64,000 bases of DNA from Terriglobales bacterium (GTDB taxonomy: Bacteria > Acidobacteriota > Terriglobia > Terriglobales > Acidobacteriaceae). The notes below the pieces were generated by a model that saw only the letters and a list, made by a program, of their open reading frames with translations, was not told the origin of the DNA and did no database searches. The translations under genes and the position numbers were made by a program. Below, in pieces: positions 27,803 to 37,197 of this stretch. How positions within the stretch are numbered: position 1 is the stretch's first letter; every line of letters starts with the position of its first letter. The stretch lies in assembly GCA_025936825.1 (NCBI GenBank), contig JAICSO010000010.1, positions 1-64,000 of the forward strand, in the 5' to 3' direction.

Positions 27803-28651
27803 ATGCCGAGATTCAACAATTCGGTGATGGGATTTCCGCCACTGCGAGGAGCAGTCCGCCAGCTCATCATTTTCAGCGCGGTCGTTTATGTTGTGACGTT
27901 GCTGCTGTTGGCATTTGCTCCCGGCGCAGGCAACACTCTGGTCAATCTGGGGGCACTTCGTCCAGATCTAATACGCGCTGGTGCTCTGTGGCAGTTCGTT
28001 ACCTATCCCTTTATTTACGTGGACCCGATAGACTTCGTTCTCTCGCTATTGGGAATATATTTTCTGGGATGGGCGGTTGAGGATCGTGTCGGAGCCGCCA
28101 AGTTTTATCTGCTGTTCTTCGCCAGCAGCATTTTGTCGGGACTGGCGGGATTCGGATTGTCGCTGTTGGGTCCCGCACTGCATGCCCCGTCATTCGCCCA
28201 AGGAGCCGCAGCTGGATGTGGCGCAGCGGTCAATGCCATCCTAATGGTGTTTTATCTTTTCAACCGCGGCACATCTCTCATGTTGTTTCCTTTTCCCATC
28301 CAGATTCCCGCAAAGTGGTTTGTGTTGGGAATCGGCGGACTGGAAACCGCGTACCTGCTACTTCATCATTTCGACCTTTTCGACTTCGTATTGCTGCTGG
28401 GGTTAGGCGCGGGATACGTATGCTACGCACTCTTTCTTACGCGACGCACAACAATCGGCATATCAGAAAAGTACTTCAGCTTCCGCAATTCGTATTACCG
28501 GTGGAAACGGCGGCGCGCGGCACGGAAATTCGAGGTCTACATGCGCGACCACAATCAGACGGTGCAATTCGACGAGCACGGAAACTACATTCCTCCGGAC
28601 GAGCCTGGAAAAAAGCCAAACGGTGGGTCGAAGTCGGGGTGGGTGAATTAG
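27803..28651 (+). CDS. Rhomboid-fold membrane protein, probably inactive
   Basis: 282 residues with six membrane helices arranged as in rhomboid intramembrane proteases (LWQFVTYPFIYVDPIDFVLS resembles the L1 region, GWAVEDRVGAAKFYLLFF the WR-loop side). The active-site GxSG in helix 4 is replaced by AAGCGAAVNA, with no serine. The helix-6 histidine is also missing (DFVLLLGLGAGYVCY). It is therefore predicted to be a non-proteolytic pseudorhomboid. A basic cytoplasmic tail (YYRWKRRRAARKFEVYMRDH) ends the protein. It converges with uvrB, with 21 bases between stops. Confidence 0.75.
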   Translation: MPRFNNSVMGFPPLRGAVRQLIIFSAVVYVVTLLLLAFAPGAGNTLVNLGALRPDLIRAGALWQFVTYPFIYVDPIDFVLSLLGIYFLGWAVEDRVGAAKFYLLFFASSILSGLAGFGLSLLGPALHAPSFAQGAAAGCGAAVNAILMVFYLFNRGTSLMLFPFPIQIPAKWFVLGIGGLETAYLLLHHFDLFDFVLLLGLGAGYVCYALFLTRRTTIGISEKYFSFRNSYYRWKRRRAARKFEVYMRDHNQTVQFDEHGNYIPPDEPGKKPNGGSKSGWVN

Positions 28652-28672
28652 GTTTCAGGTTTCAGCGAAACA

Positions 28673-30664
28673 CTACGCGAACAAGAATTCCTTTGTTCTT
28701 AGCTCCTTGATTGCATCGCGCAGCTTGGCGGCCTTCTCAAACTCGAAGCGCTTGGCATTCTCGCGCATCTCGCTTTCCATTTTGGCGATGTAGGTGTCGA
28801 GTTCTTCCTGAGTCTTGAATTCGGGGATTCCATTGGTCTCTTCGGTTGCGAGGTCGGCATAGTCGGCTTCGATAATCCGTGCGAGTGACATGTCCAGTGG
28901 GCGCACGATTGACTCCGGCGTGATGCCGTTGTCTCGGTTATAAGCTTCCTGAATCGCGCGGCGTCGGTCGGTCTCATCCATCGCCTTCTGCATGGAATCG
29001 GTCATACGATCGGCGTAGAGTACTGCGCGGCCGTTCAGGTTGCGGGCGCAGCGGCCAATGGTCTGAATCAGTGAACCACTGGAACGCAGGAATCCCTCTT
29101 TATCGGCATCGAGCACGGCGACGAGGGAGACTTCCGGCAAGTCGAGCCCTTCACGAAGGAGATTTATCCCAATGAGCACGTCGAATTCGCCCTTGCGCAG
29201 GTCGCGAAGGATCTTTACGCGTTCTAGCGTCTCGATCTCCGAGTGCATGTATCGGCATTTCACGCCGACTTCGCTGTAGTATTCGGCAAGGTCCTCGGCC
29301 ATGCGTTTGGTCAGAGTGGTGACCAGCACGCGCTCGCATCGCTCCACGCGCTGTCGGATTTCATGCAACAGGTCATCGATCTGCCCTTTCACCGGCCGAA
29401 TTTCGACTGGCGGATCGACCAGCCCCGTCGGCCGAATGATCTGCTCAACCACCACGCCAGCAGACTTCGTGAGCTCATATGGACCGGGTGTCGCGGAGAC
29501 ATAGATGATCTGATTCGTCCGATGCTCGAATTCTTCGAAGGTAAGCGGGCGATTGTCCAGAGCCGACGGCAAGCGGAATCCATACTCAACCAGGGTTGTT
29601 TTACGCGAGCGGTCACCGTGATACATGCCGTGCAACTGCGGCACAGTCTGGTGTGACTCGTCGATGAACATCACGTAATCGCGCGGAAAATAGTCGAGCA
29701 GCGTCGGCGGCGGCTCGCCCGGCATGCGTCCGGTGAAATGGCGCGAGTAGTTCTCAATGCCATGGCAGAAGCCCATGGCTTTGATCATTTCGAGGTCGTA
29801 CATGGTTCGCTGGTGCACCCGCTGCGCCTCGACGACTCTTCCCTGCTTCTCAAGTTCCTTTTCCCACCACGCCAGCTCCTCTTTAATCGTGTCCACGGCA
29901 CGGTTGCGGGTTTCGGGCTTCATCACGTAGTGCGTCTTGGGGTAGATCGGCAGGCGAACGTATTTCTGCTTCACTGTGCCGAACAACGGATCAATTTGCG
30001 AAAGCGACTCGACTTCATCTCCCCACAGCTCGATGCGATAGGCCATGTCGTCGTACGTGGGATAAATCTCGATCACGTCGCCGCGCACGCGGAATGTCCC
30101 GCGGCGAAACTCGCCTTCGCTGCGCTCGTACAGGATTTCGACCAGCTTGCGGGTGATGTCTTCGCGCTTGATCTTCTGGCCTTTTTCCAGGAACAGCAGC
30201 ATGCCGTAATAGGCTTCGGGCGAGCCGAGGCCGTAAATGCAACTCACCGACGCGATGATCAGGACATCGCGACGCTCAAATAATGAACGTGTAGCGGAAA
30301 GACGAAGCTTATCGAGCTCGTCATTGATGGTCGATTCCTTCTCAATGTAGAGGTCGGCGGCGGGGACGTAGGCTTCGGGCTGATAGTAGTCGTAGTAGGA
30401 GACAAAGTACTCGACCGCGTTTTGCGGGAAAAAGCTCTTGAACTCGTGATACAGCTGGGCGGCAAGCGTTTTGTTGTGCGCCATCACCAGGGCAGGCTTG
30501 TTCACCTGCTCGATGACCTTGGCCATGGTGAACGTTTTGCCGGAGCCGGTAACCCCGAGAAGGACCTGGTGCTGCTCGCGATCGATCAGGCCTCGATTGA
30601 GAGCTTCGATGGCGGTGCCCTGGTCGCCTTTGGGCTTGTACGAACTGACTAATTTGAAGTCCAT
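28673..30664 (-). CDS. uvrB: Excinuclease ABC subunit B
   Basis: About 663 residues. UvrB verifies damaged DNA in nucleotide-excision repair, handed over by UvrA and then bound by UvrC. Visible are the Walker A motif [17 protein letters not shown], the beta-hairpin region [40 protein letters not shown], the helicase motifs [14 protein letters not shown] and [29 protein letters not shown], and a C-terminal UVR motif ([20 protein letters not shown]). I start at ATG 30664 ([15 protein letters not shown]). The frame runs seven codons further upstream without family similarity. A TATAAT on the minus strand near 30716-30721 may be its -10 box. Confidence 0.97.
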   Translation of the reverse strand: MDFKLVSSYKPKGDQGTAIEALNRGLIDREQHQVLLGVTGSGKTFTMAKVIEQVNKPALVMAHNKTLAAQLYHEFKSFFPQNAVEYFVSYYDYYQPEAYVPAADLYIEKESTINDELDKLRLSATRSLFERRDVLIIASVSCIYGLGSPEAYYGMLLFLEKGQKIKREDITRKLVEILYERSEGEFRRGTFRVRGDVIEIYPTYDDMAYRIELWGDEVESLSQIDPLFGTVKQKYVRLPIYPKTHYVMKPETRNRAVDTIKEELAWWEKELEKQGRVVEAQRVHQRTMYDLEMIKAMGFCHGIENYSRHFTGRMPGEPPPTLLDYFPRDYVMFIDESHQTVPQLHGMYHGDRSRKTTLVEYGFRLPSALDNRPLTFEEFEHRTNQIIYVSATPGPYELTKSAGVVVEQIIRPTGLVDPPVEIRPVKGQIDDLLHEIRQRVERCERVLVTTLTKRMAEDLAEYYSEVGVKCRYMHSEIETLERVKILRDLRKGEFDVLIGINLLREGLDLPEVSLVAVLDADKEGFLRSSGSLIQTIGRCARNLNGRAVLYADRMTDSMQKAMDETDRRRAIQEAYNRDNGITPESIVRPLDMSLARIIEADYADLATEETNGIPEFKTQEELDTYIAKMESEMRENAKRFEFEKAAKLRDAIKELRTKEFLFA

Positions 30665-30766
30665 GAATTCCGTAGCGCACCCCACAGGGAATTTCGCGAG
30701 GTGGGCATCTCTTCATTATAGATTCAGAGTTCGGACGGACGATTCGGCGGAGCCCAAGACAAAATT

Positions 30767-30851
30767 CACCACAGAGGACACCCATTCGACTCCTTTCGCT
30801 GAGCTCAGTCGCTCAGGGCAGGCAGGGTTGCACGGAGGAACGCCACAGAGG
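30767..30851. repeat. Dispersed CACAGAGG-type repeat, family C, copy 1
   Basis: Begins CACCACAGAGGACACC and ends GAGGAACGCCACAGAGG, matching the left end of the element at 55580-55797. In the middle lies a different hairpin-prone stretch (GCTGAGCTCAG). It sits in the uvrB-thiL divergent gap and holds no gene. Confidence 0.6.
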
Positions 30852-30900
30852 CGGGCGGGGATATTTGGCGTGAAGCAGATGACCGCCTATCATCGTTCCC

Positions 30901-31890
30901 GTGCCTCTGGTTGAAAGAGAACTGATTTCGAGAATTCGGCGGCTTGCGAGTAAGCGACTGGCACGCAATAAGGCTGGCGCTATCGTCGCTGGCATCGGCG
31001 ATGATTGCGCCGTGCTGCGGATTCCGACCGGACACGAGGCGCTGATCACGACCGACTTTAGCCTGGAAGGCGTGCACTTCCGGCGCGAGTGGCAATCGCC
31101 GCAATTTATCGGGCACCGCTGCCTTACGCGTGGACTGAGCGACATCGCGGCGATGGGAGGCGAGCCTGTTGCAGTGTTCCTTTCCCTCGCTCTTCCTGCG
31201 CGGACTCCACAAAAGTGGGTGGATGGCTTCTTTGATGGCCTCCTGAGACTCGCGAAGAAATTCCCTGTCCCGCTTGCCGGCGGTGACACCACGCAATCTC
31301 CCGACAAAGTTCTTGCTGACATCGTCGTGCTTGGGGCCGTGCCTAGAGGAACGGCGATTCTACGCTCCGGAGCGCGACCCGGCGATGGAATCTATGTCAC
31401 CGGAGCACTCGGCGGCGCAGCAGCAGAAACAGATTCCTTTTACTCACAGCTTCGACGCCAGAGAAGCTCACGCGATCGAATCGGCGGCACGCTTCCGCAG
31501 CCCAGGCTCACCATCGGCAGAATTCTTCGCGAGCGCAAGATCGCCACCTCGATGATCGACATCAGCGATGGGCTCTCGACCGATCTCTCGCACATTTGCG
31601 AGGAGAGCGAAGTGGGCGCGGAAGTCTGGGAAGAAGCGATTCCGCGCGCGAAGTTTCGAGGACGCGAGGTCGATCTTCATTTCGCGTTGCATGGTGGCGA
31701 CGCCTACGAACTCCTATTCACGGCGAAGAAAAGCACCCGCGTGCCAACTAGTATCGACGGCGTGTCACTTACCGCCATCGGTGAAGTTACTCGTACAAAG
31801 AACATGATCATCATTGATCCCGCCCAGACTCGGCGCGTGTTACGTCCGCAAGGCTGGGAACATTTCCGTCAACGTTCCTCCTCTAAGTAA
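30901..31890 (+). CDS. thiL: Thiamine-monophosphate kinase
   Basis: 329 residues, GTG start. It phosphorylates thiamine monophosphate to the active cofactor thiamine pyrophosphate. Seen: AGIGDDCAVLRIPTGHEALI (metal-binding aspartates), TTDFSLEGVHFRREW, GLSDIAAMGGEPVAVFLSLA, LAGGDTTQSPDK, MIDISDGLSTDLSHICEES and HGGDAYELLFTAKK. There is no clear ribosome site before the GTG. No other thiamine gene and no TPP riboswitch is visible near it. It diverges from uvrB. Confidence 0.94.
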   Translation: MPLVERELISRIRRLASKRLARNKAGAIVAGIGDDCAVLRIPTGHEALITTDFSLEGVHFRREWQSPQFIGHRCLTRGLSDIAAMGGEPVAVFLSLALPARTPQKWVDGFFDGLLRLAKKFPVPLAGGDTTQSPDKVLADIVVLGAVPRGTAILRSGARPGDGIYVTGALGGAAAETDSFYSQLRRQRSSRDRIGGTLPQPRLTIGRILRERKIATSMIDISDGLSTDLSHICEESEVGAEVWEEAIPRAKFRGREVDLHFALHGGDAYELLFTAKKSTRVPTSIDGVSLTAIGEVTRTKNMIIIDPAQTRRVLRPQGWEHFRQRSSSK

Positions 31891-32022
31891 ATCCCCGATG
31901 AACATGGCATGAAATACCTGAAAAGCCGCTTCAGGCATGGTGTTTGGGCCAACTAGCTCCACCTGCGCTCCATCCAAAAGACCACCTCAGGGAACTTCTC
32001 GTAGGAGAGTTGTGGAGGACGT

Positions 32023-33384
32023 ATGTCGCTCGCGCAAAAGCTTGTCGCCCTCTTGATCGTCGTGCCCGTCATCTTCTTCTTTAGTGGTTGCGGCTCCAGC
32101 AACATGCACACGACAAATGGAACCAGTTCCGGAACCGGATCAGGATCCGGCGGATCTGCATCAGGATCGGGTGGCTCTGGATCGGGATCAGGAGGGTCCG
32201 GTTCGGGATCAAGCGGTTCCGGAAGTTCAGGCAGTGGATCCGGTTCAGGCTCAGGCTCCGGTCAGGCCGTTCCCGGCTACGGTGAGGGCATCGGCGCCTC
32301 CGGGCAGAGCGGAGCAGCGAAATTTCTGTATGCCAGTCCGTTGCCAGGCGGAGGTCCGTTCACCGCCGATATCCAGTCGAACGGCACTTTAACGCTGCAG
32401 CAAGGTGGCTCTGCCAATACTGGCAACCCTTCGACCATGGCAATCGACCCGTCCGGTTCGTTTCTCTTCCAGGCGACATTCGGCGGTGGCGCAAGCACGC
32501 AGGCTGGATTGTTCGTCTACGCAATCAACCGCAGTAATGGCACATTGGGGGCCGCGATCGGCAATTACTTGCCTAATCAGGCCCTGGTAGATGATGTCGT
32601 GGATAACCAGGGGAAATTTGTGTATGCGCTGAGCACGACTGGAGGCGTATACGCATTCAGCAATCAATCCGGCGCCTTGACTGCGGTTGCTGGTTCGCCG
32701 TTCACGACACCGGCGACGAGTTCCCCCGGCTACTCGCAGCCGGCAACGCTCTTGGCCGTTGAGCAGACAAACAGATTTCTGTTCGTGTCAACGAGCACAG
32801 GGATCGAAGCCTTCTCCATTAACCAAGCCACAGGACAACTCACGCCGGTGGCGGGATCCCCGTTTGGAACTGACATCGCCTCCCCGTGGACCGAAGTGAT
32901 CACGCCAAACAACATGTTCTTGTACGTGCTGTCCGCGAAGAACAGCGGCGTCATCTATGGCTTTAGCGTGGACCAGAACTCGGGTTCATTGACTGCGCTA
33001 CCGGGTTCGCCCTTCAGCGCAGGCTCATGCGGAACGGTAACTCCGAGCGGGACCATTGGAATACCTGGGCCGGATAACATGACGATCGCATCAGCTGGAA
33101 AGTTCATGTACGACAACTGTGGCGTGTACTCGCTCGACCAAACTAACGGCGCAGTCACGCAGGTTTCCGGACAAGGCCCGGGCGACTGGCCGGTGATTGA
33201 TCCCACTGGGCAGTTCCTGTGGGCCCTCACTTCGAACCAGCCGGCGTGCTTCAGCTGCGATGTCGGCGTACAGGTTTATTCGGTGGACGGGAACACGGGC
33301 GCTTTTACCGCCATTCCGAACGGCTACGTTTCAATCACCGATACCGAGGTCGGAGATATCAATAGCCTGGCCATCACCAAATGA
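32023..33384 (+). CDS. Lactonase-like beta-propeller lipoprotein with Gly-Ser linker
   Basis: 453 residues. The signal peptide ends in a lipobox-like FFSGCGSS (cysteine about 24), so it is probably lipid-anchored. About 50 residues of glycine and serine only (roughly 35-85) follow as a flexible tether. The rest is a seven-bladed propeller of the 6-phosphogluconolactonase type, with repeated phrases such as STMAIDPSGSFLFQATFGGG, NQGKFVYALSTTGGVYAFS and LLAVEQTNRFLFVSTSTGIE. Family members in Acidobacteria are numerous and mostly uncharacterised; lactonase activity is not established. A GTGGAGG ribosome site precedes the ATG. Confidence 0.82.
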   Translation: MSLAQKLVALLIVVPVIFFFSGCGSSNMHTTNGTSSGTGSGSGGSASGSGGSGSGSGGSGSGSSGSGSSGSGSGSGSGSGQAVPGYGEGIGASGQSGAAKFLYASPLPGGGPFTADIQSNGTLTLQQGGSANTGNPSTMAIDPSGSFLFQATFGGGASTQAGLFVYAINRSNGTLGAAIGNYLPNQALVDDVVDNQGKFVYALSTTGGVYAFSNQSGALTAVAGSPFTTPATSSPGYSQPATLLAVEQTNRFLFVSTSTGIEAFSINQATGQLTPVAGSPFGTDIASPWTEVITPNNMFLYVLSAKNSGVIYGFSVDQNSGSLTALPGSPFSAGSCGTVTPSGTIGIPGPDNMTIASAGKFMYDNCGVYSLDQTNGAVTQVSGQGPGDWPVIDPTGQFLWALTSNQPACFSCDVGVQVYSVDGNTGAFTAIPNGYVSITDTEVGDINSLAITK

Positions 33385-33442
33385 AACTTTGGTTACCTCG
33401 CTTGGCATAGCTAGGTTTCAATTGCGGGACTACATTGAATGT

Positions 33443-34021
33443 ATGTGGTCCCGCATCTTGGTTTTCACTCTGCTCACAGCGTGCGCTTCCGCGCAGAATG
33501 CCACTCCTTCAACCAATGTGACTGCGAAGGTCAACGATGATTTCGTTCACGAGCAATTTGGCAGCACCTGCTCGGTGGACCCTAAGTTTGCGCCGATGAC
33601 GGGAGACCTGAATAGCGATGGGGTCGAAGACATTGTCATCATCGGCCGCTGCAAGAACGCGCTTATCGATCAGGATGAGAAGAACTACAAAGTCATTGAT
33701 CCGATGAATTCGTTCTACGGCTATGGAAATCCGAAGATCACGTCGACCATGGGGCAGCAAGACCCACGCTTGAAAGGAATTTCAATTCTTATCATCCATG
33801 GCGTTGGCTCTGATGCGTGGCGTGCGGCAACACCGGGCGAGAAATTCGTGATCATCAACATCGATGTGAAGACGGCTGTGATGAAGAAGATGAAGATCAA
33901 CAAGAAGAAAAGCACGATGGCGGTTTACATCGAAGAAGCCACCGGCGACGAGATGACTGCGGCAATTTACTGGGATGGCAAGAAATACAAGTACGAGCCG
34001 CTAGGCTCGGGCATGGAATAG
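33443..34021 (+). CDS. Small secreted protein, unknown
   Basis: 192 residues from the ATG at 33443, where a signal peptide (MWSRILVFTLLTACASAQ) begins. The longer open frame to 33197 overlaps the lactonase gene in another frame and is rejected. The mature part contains DLNSDGVEDIVIIGRC, resembling an FG-GAP/VCBS-type calcium-binding loop, and a lysine-rich MKKMKINKKKSTMAVYIEEA. Function not recognised. It ends in a hairpin shared with the convergent gene at 34071. Confidence 0.65.
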   Translation: MWSRILVFTLLTACASAQNATPSTNVTAKVNDDFVHEQFGSTCSVDPKFAPMTGDLNSDGVEDIVIIGRCKNALIDQDEKNYKVIDPMNSFYGYGNPKITSTMGQQDPRLKGISILIIHGVGSDAWRAATPGEKFVIINIDVKTAVMKKMKINKKKSTMAVYIEEATGDEMTAAIYWDGKKYKYEPLGSGME

Positions 34022-34047
34022 AAAAGGCGGGCCGAAGCCCGCCCCTC
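34022..34047. terminator. Bidirectional terminator between convergent genes
   Basis: Perfect stem GGCGGGC-CGAA-GCCCGCC (34026-34043). It is preceded by AAAA, giving TTTT on the minus strand, and followed by CCTCCTTT on the plus strand. It sits one base-group after the 34021 stop and 28 bases before the stop of the minus-strand gene. Confidence 0.75.
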
Positions 34048-34070
34048 CTTTGAGTCGCGATCAACCACAG

Positions 34071-34532
34071 CTAGAAATGGAACACATCGAGGACGAAGAA
34101 GGTCCTTCGGTTCACCAGCACGATGTTGCCACTGATGATCGTGTGCATATATCCCGCCGGCGGAGGCGGCAAGTACTGCACGACCTCAGGCGGGCACGGA
34201 TGCATCTCACGGCGCAATCCCGGCGGTAGAGTTCCCCTTACAACCAATTGGCGCTCGAGTCCGGGAGGCAAGCGGTCGCGCTTCGCCAATCCGGGCGGCA
34301 GATTGTTATAGTGCGCGCGGTACCAGCCATGCAGATCGCGGTCGTGGTCGCGATAGTGTCCCCGGTCGTCGTCATCACGATCGTGTTTCTCGTGGCCATA
34401 GGCATGGCCGTTGCCATGACCGTGACCGTGATCGTCGTCTCCACGATCGTGATCCCGGTCAGCGAACGCCGGAGTGAGGCCAACGCTCAGAATCAGCGCC
34501 GCACAAACCAAGTACAGCCGTTTCATAGACAT
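34071..34532 (-). CDS. Secreted His/Asp-rich protein (RcnB/CigR-like C-terminus)
   Basis: About 153 residues. A signal peptide (ending TPAFA) precedes a segment very rich in histidine, aspartate and glycine (about 25-68), which could bind divalent metals. The second half repeats LPPGL three times (LPPGLAKR, LPPGLERQL, LPPGLRREM) and ends YMHTIISGNIVLVNRRTFFV, the layout of RcnB/CigR-type periplasmic proteins. ATG at 34532 is favoured by AAAGGAG five bases before it; GTG 34535 and ATG 34526 are in frame. Metal binding is inference. Confidence 0.7.
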   Translation of the reverse strand: MSMKRLYLVCAALILSVGLTPAFADRDHDRGDDDHGHGHGNGHAYGHEKHDRDDDDRGHYRDHDRDLHGWYRAHYNNLPPGLAKRDRLPPGLERQLVVRGTLPPGLRREMHPCPPEVVQYLPPPPAGYMHTIISGNIVLVNRRTFFVLDVFHF

Positions 34533-34746
34533 CACTGCTCCTTTGAAGAGGTGAGAAGGTTCAGGATACGACTGGGGTGGGGGTAGTAATAGGTCACGAG
34601 AGTACTAGGGGGTGAGGGGCCATGGGTCGCCCCATCGCACTCAGTCGCACGTGCCATGTCGTGCGTCGTGCGCGCTACCCTCAAATCCGAAAGTCTAGCG
34701 TTTCTGCTTTGCGTGCCACGTGCGACGCATGACGTGCGACGGGTTC

Positions 34747-34752
34747 TATAAT
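34747..34752 (+). promoter_or_regulatory. -10 box TATAAT eight bases before carboxyltransferase ATG
   Basis: A consensus TATAAT ends eight bases before the ATG at 34761. The transcript would start one or two bases before the codon, that is, be leaderless or nearly so. No ribosome site fits in the gap. The preceding 90 bases hold an imperfect inverted repeat of GTCGCACGTG-type units (about 34650-34740). Confidence 0.45.
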
Positions 34753-34760
34753 CCCGTTCC

Positions 34761-36344
34761 ATGGACATCGAACAGAAAATTCAGGAGCTCAAACGCCGGG
34801 ACCACCTCGCGGAAGAGGGGGGCGGCAAGGAGCGCCGCGAACGGCAGCATAAGGAAGGCAAGATGTCGGCGCGGGAGCGAATCGAGTTCCTGCTTGACGA
34901 GGGTACGTTCGAAGAAACCGATCGATTCGTCACTCACCGCGCCAACGACTTTGGGCTGGCTGAACGCAAATATTACGGCGATGGATTTATCACCGGTTAC
35001 GGGCGCATCGATGCGCGCCTGGTATTCGTTTTCGCGCAGGACTTCACGGTATTCGGCGGCACGCTCTCCGAGGCCAATGCCGGGAAGATCGTGAAGATCA
35101 TGGAAATGGCTGCCAAGGTAGGCGCGCCTGTTATAGGGCTAAATGATTCCGGCGGCGCCCGCATTCAGGAGGGCGTAGTTTCACTCGGAGGCTACGCCGA
35201 TATTTTTCTCCGCAACACGCTCTACAGTGGCGTGGTTCCGCAACTGTCAGCGGTGATGGGCCCCTGCGCCGGGGGAGCGGTGTACTCTCCCGCGATCACC
35301 GATTTCATCGTGATGGTGAACAAGACGTCGCACATGTTCATCACTGGCCCGGACGTGATCAAGACGGTGATGCACGAAGACGTCACCAAAGAGGCTCTCG
35401 GCGGTGCGGTGACACACAACGAGACCTCCGGCGTGGCGCACTTCCTGGCGCACGATGACGCGGAGTGTCTCTCTCTGTTGCGCGAACTGCTGAGTTTTAT
35501 TCCATCCAACAATCTCGATGATCCGCCGCGCAAGCCGTGTACCGATCCGATCGATCGCGCCGAGGCTTCGCTCGACACGCTGGTGCCTGCGCAGTCGAAC
35601 TTGCCCTATGACATCAAGGATGGGATACGCGCGATCATCGACGACGGCTACTTCTTCGAAGTGCACGAGCACTATGCGAAGAACATCGTGGTTGGCTTCG
35701 CGCGAATGAATGGACGCTCGGTGGGCATTGTCGCGAATCAGCCGGCCGTACTGGCGGGAACGCTGGACATCAATGCATCGGTCAAAGGCGCGCGTTTCGT
35801 GCGCTTCTGCGACTGCTTCAACATTCCGCTGATCACGTTTGAAGATGTGCCCGGATTCTTGCCAGGTACACAGCAGGAGTATGGCGGGATCATCCGGCAC
35901 GGCGCAAAGCTGCTATTTGCTTTCGCTGAAGCGACCGTTCCAAAACTGACGGTGATCACGCGCAAGGCATACGGTGGCGCTTATTGCGTTATGGCATCGA
36001 AACACATCCGGACGGATGTGAACTACGCTTGGCCGACGGCGGAGATCGCAGTTATGGGTCCCGAAGGAGCGGTCGATATCGTTTATAAGCGCGAACTCGA
36101 GCGCGCCGCCAACATGTACACCGATGAAGCCGAGCGCACCGCCAGCCGCGAGCAGATCCGTCAGGAAAAAATCGAGGAATTCCGCAACCGTTTTGCCAAC
36201 CCGTACGTGGCCGCCGAACGTGGATATCTGGACGCCGTTATACAGCCGCGCCACACACGCAAGAAGCTGATCGACGGCCTGGAAATGCTCCAAACCAAGC
36301 GCGACAAGAACCCGCCCAAGAAGCACGGGAATATACCGCTGTAA
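34761..36344 (+). CDS. pccB: Acyl-CoA carboxylase carboxyltransferase subunit (propionyl-CoA type)
   Basis: 527 residues, the usual length. It moves a carboxyl group from biotin to an acyl-CoA, most likely propionyl-CoA, giving methylmalonyl-CoA. The N-terminal carboxyltransferase half has [53 protein letters not shown] and [17 protein letters not shown]. The C-terminal half has [20 protein letters not shown] and [16 protein letters not shown]. The biotin-carrying subunit is not next door. It could also serve another acyl-CoA or a decarboxylase complex; sequence alone does not settle this. Confidence 0.9.
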   Translation: MDIEQKIQELKRRDHLAEEGGGKERRERQHKEGKMSARERIEFLLDEGTFEETDRFVTHRANDFGLAERKYYGDGFITGYGRIDARLVFVFAQDFTVFGGTLSEANAGKIVKIMEMAAKVGAPVIGLNDSGGARIQEGVVSLGGYADIFLRNTLYSGVVPQLSAVMGPCAGGAVYSPAITDFIVMVNKTSHMFITGPDVIKTVMHEDVTKEALGGAVTHNETSGVAHFLAHDDAECLSLLRELLSFIPSNNLDDPPRKPCTDPIDRAEASLDTLVPAQSNLPYDIKDGIRAIIDDGYFFEVHEHYAKNIVVGFARMNGRSVGIVANQPAVLAGTLDINASVKGARFVRFCDCFNIPLITFEDVPGFLPGTQQEYGGIIRHGAKLLFAFAEATVPKLTVITRKAYGGAYCVMASKHIRTDVNYAWPTAEIAVMGPEGAVDIVYKRELERAANMYTDEAERTASREQIRQEKIEEFRNRFANPYVAAERGYLDAVIQPRHTRKKLIDGLEMLQTKRDKNPPKKHGNIPL

Positions 36345-36357
36345 CTTGGGGCGCGAG

Positions 36358-37059
36358 TTATTCCGCCGCGGTTTCGCTATTCAGCGCGCCCGGATTCAGG
36401 ATCGTCAGCTGGCGGCCGTCGATTTCGATCAGGCCTTCGGATTGAAAGCGGCTCAGGTTGCGCGAGACCAGTTCGCGCACAGTGCCGATCTGAGATGCAA
36501 TTTCCTGGTTGTTCTCCGGCAAGGTGATTACGACCTTGCCGCCATTGACGGTCGCCCCTTCTTTTTTGGCAAGGCGCAGAAGCAAAGCTGCGAGCCGCGA
36601 TCGCACGGTCGTGAATGAAAGCTCTTCGATGATCCCCACCAGCCGGCGAAGTCTGCCGCCAACCACGCGCAACACTTTCAATGCGACTTGAGGATGGGCC
36701 AGGCAAAGTTCCTGAAACGCCTGCTTGCTCACAAATAGCAGGGTCGCGCTGTCGACGGCAGTGACCGATGCAGGATACGTTCCGCCGTCAAACACCGGGA
36801 GTTCGGCCACCGAACTGCCGGGGCCGTCGATGCTCAGCACCTGCTCGCGGCCTCCCGCTGAGGTCTTAAAGATCCTGACGTGGCCAGAAACCACAACATA
36901 CAGACCCGCGCATGCGTCCCCCTCGGTGAAGATAATCTGGCCCGAATCGTAGGCACGCGAAACCGCATGCTGTGTAAGGAAATCCATTTCTGCGGGGGCA
37001 AGGCCAGAAAAAATTGGTACCTTGCCCAGCACCTGACGTGTGTTTTCACCCGAAGGCAT
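36358..37059 (-). CDS. Crp/Fnr-family transcription regulator, likely nitric-oxide or redox responsive
   Basis: 233 residues. The cyclic-nucleotide-binding-type beta-barrel covers about 15-125 (GQIIFTEGDACAGLYVVVSG) and a long helix leads to the winged-helix DNA-binding domain (TLPENNQEIASQIGTVRELV, then SRNLSRFQSEGLIEI). It lacks the N-terminal cysteine cluster of oxygen-sensing FNR and the full cAMP-binding signature. That leaves the DNR/NnrR-like, haem-based NO-sensing type as a good guess. It diverges from the RIC and NO reductase genes with an FNR-type site between. A TACAAT -10 box (minus, 37073-37068) eight bases before its ATG suggests a near-leaderless message. Confidence 0.88.
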   Translation of the reverse strand: MPSGENTRQVLGKVPIFSGLAPAEMDFLTQHAVSRAYDSGQIIFTEGDACAGLYVVVSGHVRIFKTSAGGREQVLSIDGPGSSVAELPVFDGGTYPASVTAVDSATLLFVSKQAFQELCLAHPQVALKVLRVVGGRLRRLVGIIEELSFTTVRSRLAALLLRLAKKEGATVNGGKVVITLPENNQEIASQIGTVRELVSRNLSRFQSEGLIEIDGRQLTILNPGALNSETAAE

Positions 37060-37120
37060 TGGCCGCCATTGTAATGCCTCAGCCGGAGCCCCATCGAGCA
37101 GGCCCTAACCTGACAAGCCG

Positions 37121-37161
37121 TGACAAAAGTCATAGGCCGCCTCCCTCGCCGCGTCTAGAGT
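37121..37161 (+). promoter_or_regulatory. FNR-type site and -10 box of the RIC promoter (class II spacing)
   Basis: TGAC-AAAA-GTCA (37121-37132) is a perfect dyad of the Crp/Fnr family. TAGAGT at 37156-37161 is a plausible -10 box whose start site would be about 37168. That puts the dyad centre (37126.5) at -41.5, exactly the class II activator position. The regulator gene lies on the other side, starting at 37059. Direct activation is inferred from geometry. Confidence 0.65.
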
Positions 37162-37197
37162 CGAACGTAGAGGTTGAACTCCTCAGGAGGAACAGAA

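Noticed and set aside
30901-31890. TPP riboswitch before thiL
   Set aside because: No CTGAGA/ACCTGA-type thi-box sequence in the preceding 200 bases.
33197-33442. 82-codon N-terminal extension of the small secreted protein
   Set aside because: It overlaps the end of the lactonase gene in another frame, and a proper signal peptide begins at 33443.
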